A DNA stretch of 13,685 bases, from contig DATIBT010000055.1 in assembly GCA_035457345.1 (NCBI GenBank), positions 1-13,685 on the forward strand, written 5' to 3'. Below, one piece after another: positions 1 through 9,084 of the stretch. This DNA is from DASTDY01 sp035457345. GTDB taxonomy: Bacteria > Patescibacteriota > Saccharimonadia > Saccharimonadales > EFPC-124. Position numbers and translations under genes: made by a program. Each line of letters opens with the position of its first letter. Position 1 is the stretch's first letter. The notes under the pieces were generated by a model, which made no database searches, had not been told where the DNA came from, and was given only the letters and a program-made list of their open reading frames with translations.

Positions 1-789
1 AAATTGGCAGCCTCCGTGGGGCTTGTTATTGTTGGTTTTAGCACGGTGGGTGCGATTGGCGGCGTACTTGTGGCGCAGCTATTGGCCTTCTCTTATGCCA
101 TTGCCCAGGCACGGCGCGCAGGGTTTGTCCGGCCCAAGGGCAGTAGCTATTTTACTCTGCCGCGCGTAAAGCGGGTTATGCCTGAGCTTTCTTATAGTCT
201 ATTTGTGCTTGTTGCGTCACTCGGTGTGGCGATACTTTCGAGTGTTGACGTTGTTATTGTAAAAGCCTTTTTTGACGCCGAAACAGCGGGCGCTTATGCC
301 GGTATTTCAACCGTCGCCAAAATTCTGTTCTTCTTGACTGGCTCTGTTGCTCAGGTCATGTTGCCATCTGTTAAGTTAGACGCCGCGCCTGGCAAGAATC
401 GGGATTTCTTGCTTAAATCGTTGGCGCTTGTGTGTGCGCTCGGCGGCAGTGCGTTGGTGGTCTTTGCCCTGCTGCCGGGCTTTGTAGTGACAACACTCAT
501 GGGGTCGCACTATGCCACCTACGTCCACTTGTTGCCGCTGCTCAGTTTCGCCATGTTTATTATTTCGGTCCTTAACATATTGGTTTTGTATTATGTAGCG
601 CTGCGCCGCTACCAAGTGGCGCTGATTGTTGTCGCCGGCCTTGCGATTACCTGTTGGTTGCTGGTGGCTGGCCGCGCAAGTTTGGACGGTATTGTTGCTA
701 ATCTGGCGCTCGGTTCCGTACTTATGCTTGGCATGTTCGGGGCATGGCAGCTAACAACGAGAGTAAAAGCAAAGGAGGCAGCGGTATGA
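1..789 (+). CDS. Polysaccharide/oligosaccharide flippase, C-terminal part (Wzx/MOP superfamily)
   Basis: The reading frame is open from the first base, so the N-terminal half lies outside the window and 262 residues remain. The visible part is almost entirely hydrophobic, with about six to seven membrane segments separated by short basic loops. It includes the stretch around residues 65-110 (SVDVVIVKAFF, AGAYAGISTVAKI) that is typical of the C-terminal half of Wzx-like lipid-linked oligosaccharide flippases in the MOP superfamily. Such proteins move undecaprenyl-linked glycan across the cytoplasmic membrane. The stop codon overlaps the ATG of the next gene in an ATGA junction, so the two are probably translationally coupled. 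A run of glycosyltransferase genes downstream supports a glycan-export role. A lipid II flippase of MurJ type is a less likely alternative, because no cell-wall genes are nearby. The substrate cannot be told from the sequence. Confidence 0.8.
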   Translation, partial: KLAASVGLVIVGFSTVGAIGGVLVAQLLAFSYAIAQARRAGFVRPKGSSYFTLPRVKRVMPELSYSLFVLVASLGVAILSSVDVVIVKAFFDAETAGAYAGISTVAKILFFLTGSVAQVMLPSVKLDAAPGKNRDFLLKSLALVCALGGSALVVFALLPGFVVTTLMGSHYATYVHLLPLLSFAMFIISVLNILVLYYVALRRYQVALIVVAGLAITCWLLVAGRASLDGIVANLALGSVLMLGMFGAWQLTTRVKAKEAAV

Positions 790-1757
790 GCCGGCAAAGC
801 ATGATATCAATAATCGTCCCCCTCCATAACGAGGCGCCGAACATCCAACCACTCTACGAGGAATTGCTCGACGCAATTCACAATCTCCCCTACCTGTTTG
901 AATTTATTCTAATAGACGATGGCAGCCGCGACGATTCTGCCCAGATTGCCCGCTCTATTGCAAAGCGCGATCCACGCCTGCGTCTGCTTGAGTTCGCCCG
1001 TAACTTTGGCAAGGAGGCTGCCGTGTCAGCCGGCCTGCACAACTGCAAAGGTGACGCTGCCGTTATTATGGATGCCGACTTGCAACATCCTCCCGCACTC
1101 ATTCCTGCCTTCATTTCTAAATGGCGGCGGGGCTACGAGGTCGTTGTGGGCTTGCGTACGTACGACAAGCGCGAGACGCTGCTTAAGCGCGGCTGTTCGG
1201 CGCTGTACTACAAGATAATGCAGAAGATCGCACACACAAAAATTACCCCGCACGCCACTGACTTTAGGTTGCTCGACCGATCTGTTATTGAGGCGTTCAA
1301 TGGCTTGCCTGAGCGCAACCGCATGACCCGCGGGCTTATTGACTGGTTGGGCTTTAAGCGGGGTTATGTGAAGTTTAAAACGCGGCTGCGTATGCATGGA
1401 GAGGTGTCGTATACCTTCACCAAACTGATTGGCCTAGCCATAAATAGCATGACGGCCTATACTCTACTCCCTTTGCGCCTGGCGGGCTATTTGGGCCTTA
1501 CTATTTTGGCAATTTCAGCGCCGCTTGGTGCGTTCATTTTGGTCGAAAAATATATTCTCCATGACCCGTTGGGGCTGCAATTTAGCGGTCCGGCAACGCT
1601 CGCAGTGATTATCCTATTTTTGGTGGGTGTCATGCTGGCTTGTATGGGGTTGGTTGCTATGTACATTGCGCATATTCATGCCGAAGTGTTGGGCAGGCCA
1701 CTGTACGTGATTCGGCCCGAACGTATGTCAAATGACCGACTGGAGGTTGCTGAGTAA
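786..1757 (+). CDS. Family 2 glycosyltransferase, polyprenyl-phosphate (DPM1/GtrB/ArnC) type
   Basis: This 323-residue protein has a GT-A domain followed by two membrane segments. The N-terminus reads ISIIVPLHNE. DDGS lies at residues 44-47 and the metal-binding D96-A-D98 in MDADLQHP. These are hallmarks of GT2 enzymes that move a sugar from a nucleotide donor to polyprenyl phosphate. Two hydrophobic helices lie at about 235-260 and 278-305, as in GtrB and ArnC relatives. The start at 786 was preferred to an in-frame ATG at 744 because AAAGGAGG (771-778) sits 7 bases before it and it forms an ATGA overlap with the flippase stop. The likely role is to make a polyprenyl-phosphate sugar donor on the cytoplasmic face, which GT-C enzymes such as those encoded at 5284-10670 could use outside. 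The sugar is not predictable. Confidence 0.88.
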   Translation: MSRQSMISIIVPLHNEAPNIQPLYEELLDAIHNLPYLFEFILIDDGSRDDSAQIARSIAKRDPRLRLLEFARNFGKEAAVSAGLHNCKGDAAVIMDADLQHPPALIPAFISKWRRGYEVVVGLRTYDKRETLLKRGCSALYYKIMQKIAHTKITPHATDFRLLDRSVIEAFNGLPERNRMTRGLIDWLGFKRGYVKFKTRLRMHGEVSYTFTKLIGLAINSMTAYTLLPLRLAGYLGLTILAISAPLGAFILVEKYILHDPLGLQFSGPATLAVIILFLVGVMLACMGLVAMYIAHIHAEVLGRPLYVIRPERMSNDRLEVAE

Positions 1758-2872
1758 TGAAAATTTTATGGCTTTCTTGGAAAGACATCAGTCACCCAGC
1801 AGCTGGCGGCGCCGAACGCATATTGCATCAACTCTCTACGGCATTAGTGGCTGATGGCCACGAAGTCACTGTGCTGACCGCGGCATATCCTGGCGCGCAG
1901 GAGCACGAGGCAATAGACGGCGTTCATATTATTAGGGCTGGCAATAACCGTTACACACATTCGTTTGTGGCGTTGTGGCGGTATGTGCGTAAATTTCGCA
2001 ATAAGTTCGATTTAGTAATAGAGGTAGTTAATACTGCGCCCTACTTTAGCTTGTTTTTTAGGGACCGGGCTAAGCGGGCGCTGTTCTATCACCAGTTGGC
2101 GCGAGAGGTGTGGTTCCATGAGGCGCCTGCGCCGCTTAGCCACATTGGCCACTATGTGCTTGAGCCGGTTGCGACATTTTTGCTTGGCGCGCGCCGCGCC
2201 CCCACTATCACTATTTCTGAGAGTACAAAGCAGGACCTGCGTAAGTTCGGTTTTCGTGATGAGGCTATTAAAATTATTCGCGAGGCCATTACCCTGGAGC
2301 CACTCCCTAGTCTGTACAACTCGCGTAAGTTTGACCATCCTACCATACTAAGCCACGGTAGTATTCGCGCTATGAAACGTACGCTCGACCAAGTTAAGGC
2401 ATTCGAGATGGCCAAGCTCAGAATCCCTAACCTCCAGCTCAAAATTTCTGGTGACGCCACTGGTGATTATGGCCGCCGCGTACTTAATTACATTGAGAAC
2501 AGTCCGTTCAGTGATGATATTCAGTATATGGGCCGCGTGACCGACGCTCAAAAACAGCAGCTCATGCGCAGCAGCCATATACTTACCGTCACGTCCATAA
2601 AAGAGGGCTGGGGGCTGATTGTCACCGAGGCTGCCAGCCAAGGAACGCCTGCTGTGGTGTACGACGTTGACGGCTTGCGCGACAGTGTGCGTAACGGCGT
2701 CACTGGCAAGGTCACCGCCCCCACGCCTCGCAAAATGGCAGACGGCATCATTGAGGTTTTCAGTGACATGCCAAGCTACCATCGTATGCGCCGTGCTGCC
2801 TGGGAGTGGAGCCAGGAGCTCACGCCGGACAGCAGCTACAAAGATTTTGTAACCGCTTTGGAGATAGCGTAA
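1757..2872 (+). CDS. GT4-type glycosyltransferase (GT-B fold)
   Basis: The 371-residue protein has the two-domain GT-B layout. An N-terminal acceptor-side domain starts MKILWLSWKD and carries a glycine-rich GGAER loop at 17-21. The C-terminal donor-binding domain carries the retaining GT4 E-x7-E signature, E283 and E291, within KEGWGLIVTEA, followed by GTPAV. There are no membrane helices, so it is probably cytoplasmic or membrane-associated and adds one sugar to the lipid-linked glycan. The start codon shares one base with the upstream TAA, and GGAGG at 1742-1746 lies 10 bases before it. The next gene begins immediately after its stop. Length is normal for GT4 enzymes. Donor and acceptor cannot be assigned. 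Confidence 0.88.
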   Translation: MKILWLSWKDISHPAAGGAERILHQLSTALVADGHEVTVLTAAYPGAQEHEAIDGVHIIRAGNNRYTHSFVALWRYVRKFRNKFDLVIEVVNTAPYFSLFFRDRAKRALFYHQLAREVWFHEAPAPLSHIGHYVLEPVATFLLGARRAPTITISESTKQDLRKFGFRDEAIKIIREAITLEPLPSLYNSRKFDHPTILSHGSIRAMKRTLDQVKAFEMAKLRIPNLQLKISGDATGDYGRRVLNYIENSPFSDDIQYMGRVTDAQKQQLMRSSHILTVTSIKEGWGLIVTEAASQGTPAVVYDVDGLRDSVRNGVTGKVTAPTPRKMADGIIEVFSDMPSYHRMRRAAWEWSQELTPDSSYKDFVTALEIA

Positions 2873-4021
2873 ATGGTGCGCATAGCTCTGTTTTCTGCGC
2901 CGGTTTTAGAGTTTGGGGGCGGACTCGAGAAATATTACATAGAGACGGCCGCCGAGCTTGCTAAACAAGATGGCACGCTCGTAGACGTGGTGACTATGGA
3001 TGACGACTTTATAAACCGGCTTACTTCGTTCATGCAGCTTTTCTACATGAAGCGGATCGACAAAAAGGCTAATTTTAAAGAGTCGCTCACTAACATTCGT
3101 GAACGTCTTGGTGACGCTGGCTATCACAAGGAGCGCACAATCCGGGAGTTGCGGCATAGGCTCAGTAATTACGATGTTGTGTACAGTAAAAATGAACTGC
3201 TTGAATCGTTCATGCTTAAAGTACTTGTGGGCTACAACCATCTCCCACCGGTTGTGTTGGGCGGCCATACGCCGCTTGCGTATCCCAACCCCCAAAGCTT
3301 GCAGGCTAAGGTGCATAATTTTTTGTACGCGAGCCCAATGTATCGGTTTTTTGCCTCGCCTGCCAATAAGTACCACGTGCTTAATAACGAAGAAGAACTA
3401 TTGTATAAGAAAATTTTTGGGCCTGCTAAGGTGCATAAAATATACAATCCATTCGACGACGTGGCATTTAGGCGACAGGCTACCCGCTACCCATTCAACC
3501 TAAGCCTCGACAAGACCAAGTTGCATATCCTCTGGGCTGGCCGCCTGACCGAGCAAAAAGGGGTGGCGGATTTAGCGCGTATTATTGAGGCGGCGAATAA
3601 TGATGACGTTACCTGGACTATTGCCGGCGACGGCGATTTGCGTCCGATTGTAGAGCAGCTTGCCGCCAACCACCCTACCGTCACCTACCTGGGCCATGTT
3701 GATCAAAAGTATATGTCTAGTTTGTATTCCCTGCATGACATTTTTCTTAGCACCAGTAAATGGGAAGGATATCCGTATAACTTACTAGAGGCAAAAGCGT
3801 GGGAGCTGGCAATTATTGCTTATGATATTCCCGGTTCGTCTGATATTTTGCACGCGTATGGGCGCGGCTACTTATGCCGGCAACCCGAACAAATAGTAGA
3901 ACAGCTGCAGCGGTGGGCTATGCATGGGCTGGAACCACCGCCCAAGCGTGTTGGCTCGGGCGATTTTGGCCCCGAAACTGTCTACAAACAACTCCTACAA
4001 CTCCTAAACCCCACCAACTGA
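2873..4021 (+). CDS. GT4-type glycosyltransferase (GT-B fold), second copy in operon
   Basis: This 382-residue GT-B enzyme starts directly after the preceding stop (TAAATG), with GGAG at 2860-2863 as ribosome-binding site. The N-terminal domain has the GGGLEKY loop near residues 15-21. The C-terminal domain shows GRLTEQKG, AGDGDLRP and the E-x7-E motif E298...E306 in WEGYPYNLLEA, all typical of retaining GT4 transferases. It is clearly divergent from the previous GT4: the acceptor domain differs, and it has a charged segment at about 45-90 that the neighbour lacks. The two probably add different sugars or linkages. It appears soluble. It is followed after 10 bases by the pyruvyl transferase gene. 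Confidence 0.87.
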   Translation: MVRIALFSAPVLEFGGGLEKYYIETAAELAKQDGTLVDVVTMDDDFINRLTSFMQLFYMKRIDKKANFKESLTNIRERLGDAGYHKERTIRELRHRLSNYDVVYSKNELLESFMLKVLVGYNHLPPVVLGGHTPLAYPNPQSLQAKVHNFLYASPMYRFFASPANKYHVLNNEEELLYKKIFGPAKVHKIYNPFDDVAFRRQATRYPFNLSLDKTKLHILWAGRLTEQKGVADLARIIEAANNDDVTWTIAGDGDLRPIVEQLAANHPTVTYLGHVDQKYMSSLYSLHDIFLSTSKWEGYPYNLLEAKAWELAIIAYDIPGSSDILHAYGRGYLCRQPEQIVEQLQRWAMHGLEPPPKRVGSGDFGPETVYKQLLQLLNPTN

Positions 4022-4031
4022 AAGGCCCTGA

Positions 4032-5312
4032 ATGAACATACTTTTAACTAACGTATATAGCTTCCAAAACAAGGGCGATGCAGCCATTGTTATTGCCTTG
4101 CTGCATGAGCTGAAGCGGGTGTTCCCCCATCCGAACATCGCCATTCAAACGACCGATGTTAAGAATGACCTGGATAAATATGGCGTGCCGGTGAGCAGCA
4201 CCCTGCTGTGGCAATTCTTGTCGTCAGTTCGGGATCGTTCGGTAGCGCTGCGTATGGCTGTGGCGGCGCGTGGCATTGTAACGCTCATGTTGTTTTTGCT
4301 GGCGTACCGCGCAACCGGCGCGCGCCTGCACTTTCTTCTCACGAAAGAACTGCGACAATTTGTGCACGAGAATATGGTGGCTGATTTTGTGGTGGGGTGT
4401 GGCGGCGGTTACTTACGTACCTCAAACGGCAGTGCACACGATACCTTGCTCTTGCTTGTCACCTGCCTTAACTTTGTAACGGCGGCGTACTTGGGCAAGC
4501 CGGTTTTTATGTATTCGCAATCTATTGGTCCGGTGTACGGCCGTGTGCAAAAAGCCTTATTAAAGTGGGCGCTCAATAAAGTGCAACTCGTTGAGTCGCG
4601 CGAAGACGTGAGTACGCGCTTTCTGGAGTCGCTTAATCTCTCGGTGCCGGTGGTAGCAACTGCCGATTCCGCCCTGTTGCTCGGCGGCCACGGCAAGTTG
4701 CCCGAAGGTATTTTGCATGCGAATGACGGCAGAATGCGCGTTGGCCTGACGGTGCGCAAGTGGTTTAAGACGCCAAGCGAACTTGAGGCGTACATTGCCA
4801 CAATGGCGCAGGCTATAGATTATGTGGTCGAAAAGTATAATGCCGAAGTGTACTACATCCCTCAAGTCATTGCCGAAAAATTTGGCGACGACGACCGCCT
4901 TATTGCCCAGCGAGTCCACGAAAAAGTCCGCAACCGTGATTATTTTACCGTGATCGACAGCGACCTTCACCCCTTTGAAGTCATTGGCCTGTGCGCCGCC
5001 ATGAACGTGTTTATTGGCACGCGCATGCACTCTAATATTTTTGCGCTCATTTCGCATGTGCCGGTAGTGGCTATTGAATACGAACACAAAACCCGCGGCA
5101 TCATGCGGGGCCTGGGCATTGAGTCGCTCACGCTCGATATTCATACACTCAGCCTAGACACGCTTAAAGCAAAAATCGACGATGTTATTGCTCATCGCAG
5201 CGAATACTCCCAGCTCATACAAACTAACCTTGTGGGCCAAATAAAGAAGAGCCAAAGCGCCATGGAGATAATTAAAGAGGTGTATGAAACAAAAGCTCAG
5301 GGCGTTCAATAA
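4032..5312 (+). CDS. Polysaccharide pyruvyl transferase family protein (CsaB/WcaK-like)
   Basis: The 426-residue protein matches the layout of the polysaccharide pyruvyl transferase family, whose members add ketal pyruvate from phosphoenolpyruvate to a sugar. Visible motifs are the N-terminal NKGDAAI (13-19), GCGGGYL (123-128), SQSIGP, SRED, ADSALLL, and the conserved C-terminal GTRMHSNIFAL starting at G329, followed by YEHKTRGIM. The start is ATG at 4032, 10 bases after the upstream stop, with only a weak AAAGG (4021-4025) in front. Its last 29 bases overlap the start of the giant membrane protein, which suggests coupling. In CsaB systems the pyruvyl group gives the polymer a negative charge and is bound by SLH domains. 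No SLH protein is visible here, so the ligand is unknown. Confidence 0.85.
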   Translation: MNILLTNVYSFQNKGDAAIVIALLHELKRVFPHPNIAIQTTDVKNDLDKYGVPVSSTLLWQFLSSVRDRSVALRMAVAARGIVTLMLFLLAYRATGARLHFLLTKELRQFVHENMVADFVVGCGGGYLRTSNGSAHDTLLLLVTCLNFVTAAYLGKPVFMYSQSIGPVYGRVQKALLKWALNKVQLVESREDVSTRFLESLNLSVPVVATADSALLLGGHGKLPEGILHANDGRMRVGLTVRKWFKTPSELEAYIATMAQAIDYVVEKYNAEVYYIPQVIAEKFGDDDRLIAQRVHEKVRNRDYFTVIDSDLHPFEVIGLCAAMNVFIGTRMHSNIFALISHVPVVAIEYEHKTRGIMRGLGIESLTLDIHTLSLDTLKAKIDDVIAHRSEYSQLIQTNLVGQIKKSQSAMEIIKEVYETKAQGVQ

Positions 5313-8300
5313 AGATACTCTTGCACTCGCGCTCCTGAGTCTGATTGGCGTTGCCACCCACCTTCCTTGGTTCTTTACATTTAAGCATTTTACCTCTGGT
5401 GACTGGTGGTTCATTGGCCTTGAGCGGTACAAGGATTTTTTGCAATTCTCACCTATTTGGGTGAGTAATAATCTTGGAGGCATGAGTGCTACGCCTCATT
5501 TTTATGTGGTACGGTATCTGGAGGCGCTCACGACCACCCTCGGTGCAACATTCGCCCTCAATCAGAAGCTGTTTTTCTTTTTGCCGATTGTGCTCGTGTC
5601 GTTGTGGGGTTCTTATGCATTGCTCCGCATGTATTTTACGGCTCGTTTTGCGTTTTTGGGCGCGCTCGTGTATGGGTTTAATACGATTTTTCTGTTTAAT
5701 CAGGTTGGCGCGCTGACAATAGAGGTGGTGTATGCGCTTGCACCGGTGTCAGTGTATTTGTTCAAGCGCTTGCTTGAGGCGCCAAAAAACGGCCGGCTTA
5801 TTGTTGCTAGCGCCTTTTTGCTTTCGGTAATGGTGTTTTATGAGCTGAGAATTTCCCTGCTCGTTATAGGCACGCTGTTTGGCCTTTTGTTGTTCAACAC
5901 GTTGTTCCGAGAGGGGCGGTGGCGTTATCTGTGGCCGCGGGCGTTTTCGTTTGGTGCGGTACTCACTGGCGTATTGCTTATTAACTCGTTTTGGATTCTG
6001 CCAACCGTATTCAATACTGGCTCCTCTGCCATGGCCGAGCTTGCCGGGCGCGGGTTATTCGTGAGCTTTAGCGACGTGCTCAATGGCCTCACTCTGCATC
6101 ACCCCTTTTGGACAGGCGAGCGCCCTACTACATTTGTGTCGCAGCCTATCCCTGTGTATGCGTGGCTCGTGCCTATAGTGGCGTTTGCCGGGTTCGTTAT
6201 TCGCCCACTCAAGGCGCATAAGGAGATATATTTTTGGGGCCTACTCACGCTTGGCGGTATCTTTTTAGTCAAACAAGTGAACGAGCCGTTTCTTATGGCC
6301 TACCCCTGGCTGTACGAACATATTCCGGGGTTTGGGGCTTTTCGGGAATCATCAAAGTTCTACCTTTTTATTACGCTGAGCTATGCTGTTCTCATACCCT
6401 TTAGCGTGGGCCGGATTGAAGAGACGCTTGCGGCTCGCGCTGCGTCTGCAAAAAAGAATCTGCTCGGCTATGGCAAATACGCGGTGTATGCGTTGGCTTG
6501 CGGACTATTCTTATGGAACGCTGCGCCATTGGTAAACGGCACCTTCCGTACGCTTATGTTGCCGCACGACATGCCGGGCGACTATACCAAGCTGAATGCG
6601 TTTATCGATTCACAGCGGGACTATTTTAGGACACTATGGGTGCCGGTTAACTCGCGCTGGGCGACCGACACAAACCGTCACCCCAACCTCATTGCCACGC
6701 AGCTTACCCAGGGCCAGTGGCTGTCGCAGCTGGGCGACGACCCCGATATAGAAAAGCCAACTTTGCGCGACAAGGTGGCGAGTATGCTGGCCAACCCAAG
6801 CACCAAAGATTTTTTGGCGCTCAGTAGTGTAAAGTATGTGGTTGTGCCGTTGCGTGACCTTGAAAGCGAAGATGACTTTTTTAAGTACTACGGTGATGAC
6901 CGGCAATTTTATCTCGACAAGCTGAACGCCATTCCCTACTTAAGGCCAGTGGACCTTGGCCTGTCAGAAGTTGCTGTATATGAAAACACAAGCGCTGCGC
7001 CGTATATCTCTGCAAGTAGCGACATGCATTTGTTTACATCACTTGCCCGCCTGAGTGACAATTACGATTTTGTCACTAAGGGCCTCGGCGAGCAGTTTAC
7101 TTTTGCTAGTACTACTAAAGATCAGCCGGCATTCCCCGCTAAAACGGTCGTCCCTCTCTTCCAAGAGGCAAAAACAAGTCCGCTCGGCCAAGATGTGCCA
7201 GCCCTCGCCAAGCCATTGGTGTACATACGCAGTTCTGGCGACATGGAATACACGTTGCAAAAAGGCAAGCTTACCCTTTACGCCAAAGACCAAGACCAGC
7301 TTTTGGTGAACAATAACCCTGTGCGGAACACGGCGCCGCTGCAGCAACTTGGCGTCGCGCAGCTACCAACCGATACGCCAGCCTATCTGCAAATTGGCGG
7401 TCAGCTGAGCGAAATACAAAAAGCCGATACCACCCGGAAACTCGGGGTCGTGTCCGAGCCTCTCACTATTTATAGCGCCGAGAAAAAACAGCTCGTTCCT
7501 AACGCTTCGTTTGACCATGCGCTGTGGCAAGACAGGGTGGCTGATTGCAACAACTACGACAATGCCCCGCAAATCAACATGCAACGCGTAACTGACCAGC
7601 TGAGTGGTTCAAGTGTTTTGGAACTTAAAGCAAACAGACACACCGCCTGCACTGAAACGACTGCCGAAAACCCCAGCACACAGCCATTCTTGTTTAGTCT
7701 TGACTACCGGGTCGAGGTTGGTGACAAGGCGGCGTTTGAGATTGTATTTAACGACACCGCTAAAACCACCGTCAAAAAAGAATTGTCTGCCACTGCAAAG
7801 TGGCGCACCTTCCGCCAAATAATGGTGCCGCCGGCTGGTGCCACGGCATTTACGGTGAGACTGCTTGGCTACCCGGAATACCAAATGCGCTCGTATGCCA
7901 CGAGCTATTACGATAACGTACAGGCCGTTGCCCTCCGTCCGCTCCTAAAAACAAACGCCAGCCCATCATATAGGCCCTACGACCTTCCTCCTTCTCTACC
8001 GCTACATTTCTCGTATAAAACGACCGGGCAGGGGCCGAACACCAACCTTATTCCAAACGGCAGTTTCGAAGACAAGCTTTGGCAAGACCGCGTTGGCGAC
8101 TGCAACCAATACGACGACCGGCCAGTCATTGGCATGAAGCGCGTCAATGGCGCAACGCCCGGTAGTAAAGCACTTCAGCTAGAGGCGCGCCGGCATGCCG
8201 CATGCACCCAGACCAACCGCATTAAGGTGCAAGAGAACAATACCTATCTCTTTTCTTTTGACTACCAGAGCCCAAACGCCAAGCGCGCCAGTTACTATAT

Positions 8301-9084
8301 TGCCTTTAACGATCCAGCACACACGGTGATTAAGGGTGACGTGGCAATTAAGAATCGCAATTGGGCAACATTCACCCGACAGATTAAAGCGCCACTAGAC
8401 GCAACGGAAGCCGCGCTTGTGCTGTATGCCTACAGCGATGAGTACGAGCAGCTGACCATTATTAATCGTTACGATAATGTGGTGCTGACACATGTGCCAG
8501 ACACACAAAACCGATTTTATCTCGTTAACAGGCCTGAGCGGGAATTGGCCCGGCCAGCTTCGGTGACGTTTGACGCGCCATCGGCCACAAAGAAACATAT
8601 TCATATTAAAGGCGCCGGTACGTCATTCTACCTTGCTATGGGCGAGGCATATCACCCCGCCTGGAAATTGAGCGCGGGTAACGTGGCCGTGAGCCAGCAG
8701 CATCACTACAAGTTGGGTGATGTTATGAATGGTTGGTATATAGATGCCGATGCGCTATGTGCTACGCCGGGTATCTGCAAAAACAACAGTGACGGCACCT
8801 ACGACATTGAGCTCGTGGCTGAATTTGGGCTGCAAAAATGGGTGGGCACGGGTCTGCTCATTGGGGGTGGCACGGTTGCAACGGGAATGGTCTACTCGTT
8901 GATAAGTTGGGGACGGCAATTGCGCCGCCGGCAGCAAAAGAGACGGCAAAAAGTGCCACTCTATACCGATAAGCCAGATGGCACGCATTTTGTGGTGCGC
9001 GCTCCGCAAAACGTGCACGTACCGCCACGGACGCAACAGCCAAAGATACCCAAGCGACCCGGCAGGAAGGTGGTGCAGTTATGA
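5284..9084 (+). CDS. Giant YfhO/GT-C-like membrane glycosyltransferase with two tandem Cys-containing external domains
   Basis: This 1266-residue protein has three parts. Residues about 12-416 form a polytopic membrane block of roughly ten helices. It has an acidic residue in the first external loop (SGDWW, D40), as GT-C transferases do, and carries NSFWILP (234-240) and FRESSKF (353-359). A long external region follows. It contains two copies of a domain of about 150 residues (737-887 and 922-1073), probably beta-sandwich carbohydrate-binding modules, then an EAYHPAW motif (1121-1127) like the C-terminal part of YfhO and arabinofuranosyltransferase relatives. One last helix (about 1186-1208) leads to a very basic cytoplasmic tail of 58 residues. 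A role in transferring lipid-linked sugars to, or holding, a surface glycan is inferred. GAGG at 5277-5280 is unusually close to the ATG, so coupling with the overlapping upstream gene is likely. The next gene is a paralogue of the membrane block. Confidence 0.75.
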   Translation: MKQKLRAFNKDTLALALLSLIGVATHLPWFFTFKHFTSGDWWFIGLERYKDFLQFSPIWVSNNLGGMSATPHFYVVRYLEALTTTLGATFALNQKLFFFLPIVLVSLWGSYALLRMYFTARFAFLGALVYGFNTIFLFNQVGALTIEVVYALAPVSVYLFKRLLEAPKNGRLIVASAFLLSVMVFYELRISLLVIGTLFGLLLFNTLFREGRWRYLWPRAFSFGAVLTGVLLINSFWILPTVFNTGSSAMAELAGRGLFVSFSDVLNGLTLHHPFWTGERPTTFVSQPIPVYAWLVPIVAFAGFVIRPLKAHKEIYFWGLLTLGGIFLVKQVNEPFLMAYPWLYEHIPGFGAFRESSKFYLFITLSYAVLIPFSVGRIEETLAARAASAKKNLLGYGKYAVYALACGLFLWNAAPLVNGTFRTLMLPHDMPGDYTKLNAFIDSQRDYFRTLWVPVNSRWATDTNRHPNLIATQLTQGQWLSQLGDDPDIEKPTLRDKVASMLANPSTKDFLALSSVKYVVVPLRDLESEDDFFKYYGDDRQFYLDKLNAIPYLRPVDLGLSEVAVYENTSAAPYISASSDMHLFTSLARLSDNYDFVTKGLGEQFTFASTTKDQPAFPAKTVVPLFQEAKTSPLGQDVPALAKPLVYIRSSGDMEYTLQKGKLTLYAKDQDQLLVNNNPVRNTAPLQQLGVAQLPTDTPAYLQIGGQLSEIQKADTTRKLGVVSEPLTIYSAEKKQLVPNASFDHALWQDRVADCNNYDNAPQINMQRVTDQLSGSSVLELKANRHTACTETTAENPSTQPFLFSLDYRVEVGDKAAFEIVFNDTAKTTVKKELSATAKWRTFRQIMVPPAGATAFTVRLLGYPEYQMRSYATSYYDNVQAVALRPLLKTNASPSYRPYDLPPSLPLHFSYKTTGQGPNTNLIPNGSFEDKLWQDRVGDCNQYDDRPVIGMKRVNGATPGSKALQLEARRHAACTQTNRIKVQENNTYLFSFDYQSPNAKRASYYIAFNDPAHTVIKGDVAIKNRNWATFTRQIKAPLDATEAALVLYAYSDEYEQLTIINRYDNVVLTHVPDTQNRFYLVNRPERELARPASVTFDAPSATKKHIHIKGAGTSFYLAMGEAYHPAWKLSAGNVAVSQQHHYKLGDVMNGWYIDADALCATPGICKNNSDGTYDIELVAEFGLQKWVGTGLLIGGGTVATGMVYSLISWGRQLRRRQQKRRQKVPLYTDKPDGTHFVVRAPQNVHVPPRTQQPKIPKRPGRKVVQL
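7492..8502 (+). repeat. Intragenic tandem domain duplication in the giant membrane protein
   Basis: Residues 737-887 and 922-1073 align along their whole length. Of the first 33 positions, 21 are identical by eye, including LWQDRV, DCN, YD and RV. Each copy has two cysteines exactly 34 residues apart (C755/C789 and C940/C974) and ends in YDNV. The even spacing suggests one disulfide per domain and extracellular location. The linker between copies is about 34 residues. DNA identity is much lower than protein identity, so the duplication is old and both copies are under selection. Confidence 0.85.

Noticed and set aside
744..785. Upstream in-frame ATG for the family 2 glycosyltransferase
   Set aside because: It lies inside the flippase coding region with no ribosome-binding site, adds a low-complexity polar stretch, and the ATG at 786 has AAAGGAGG at good spacing.
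4560..5144. Long minus-strand open frame of 194 codons
   Set aside because: It is antisense to the pyruvyl transferase, whose family motifs cover the same DNA. It has no ribosome-binding site and a composition typical of a mirror frame.
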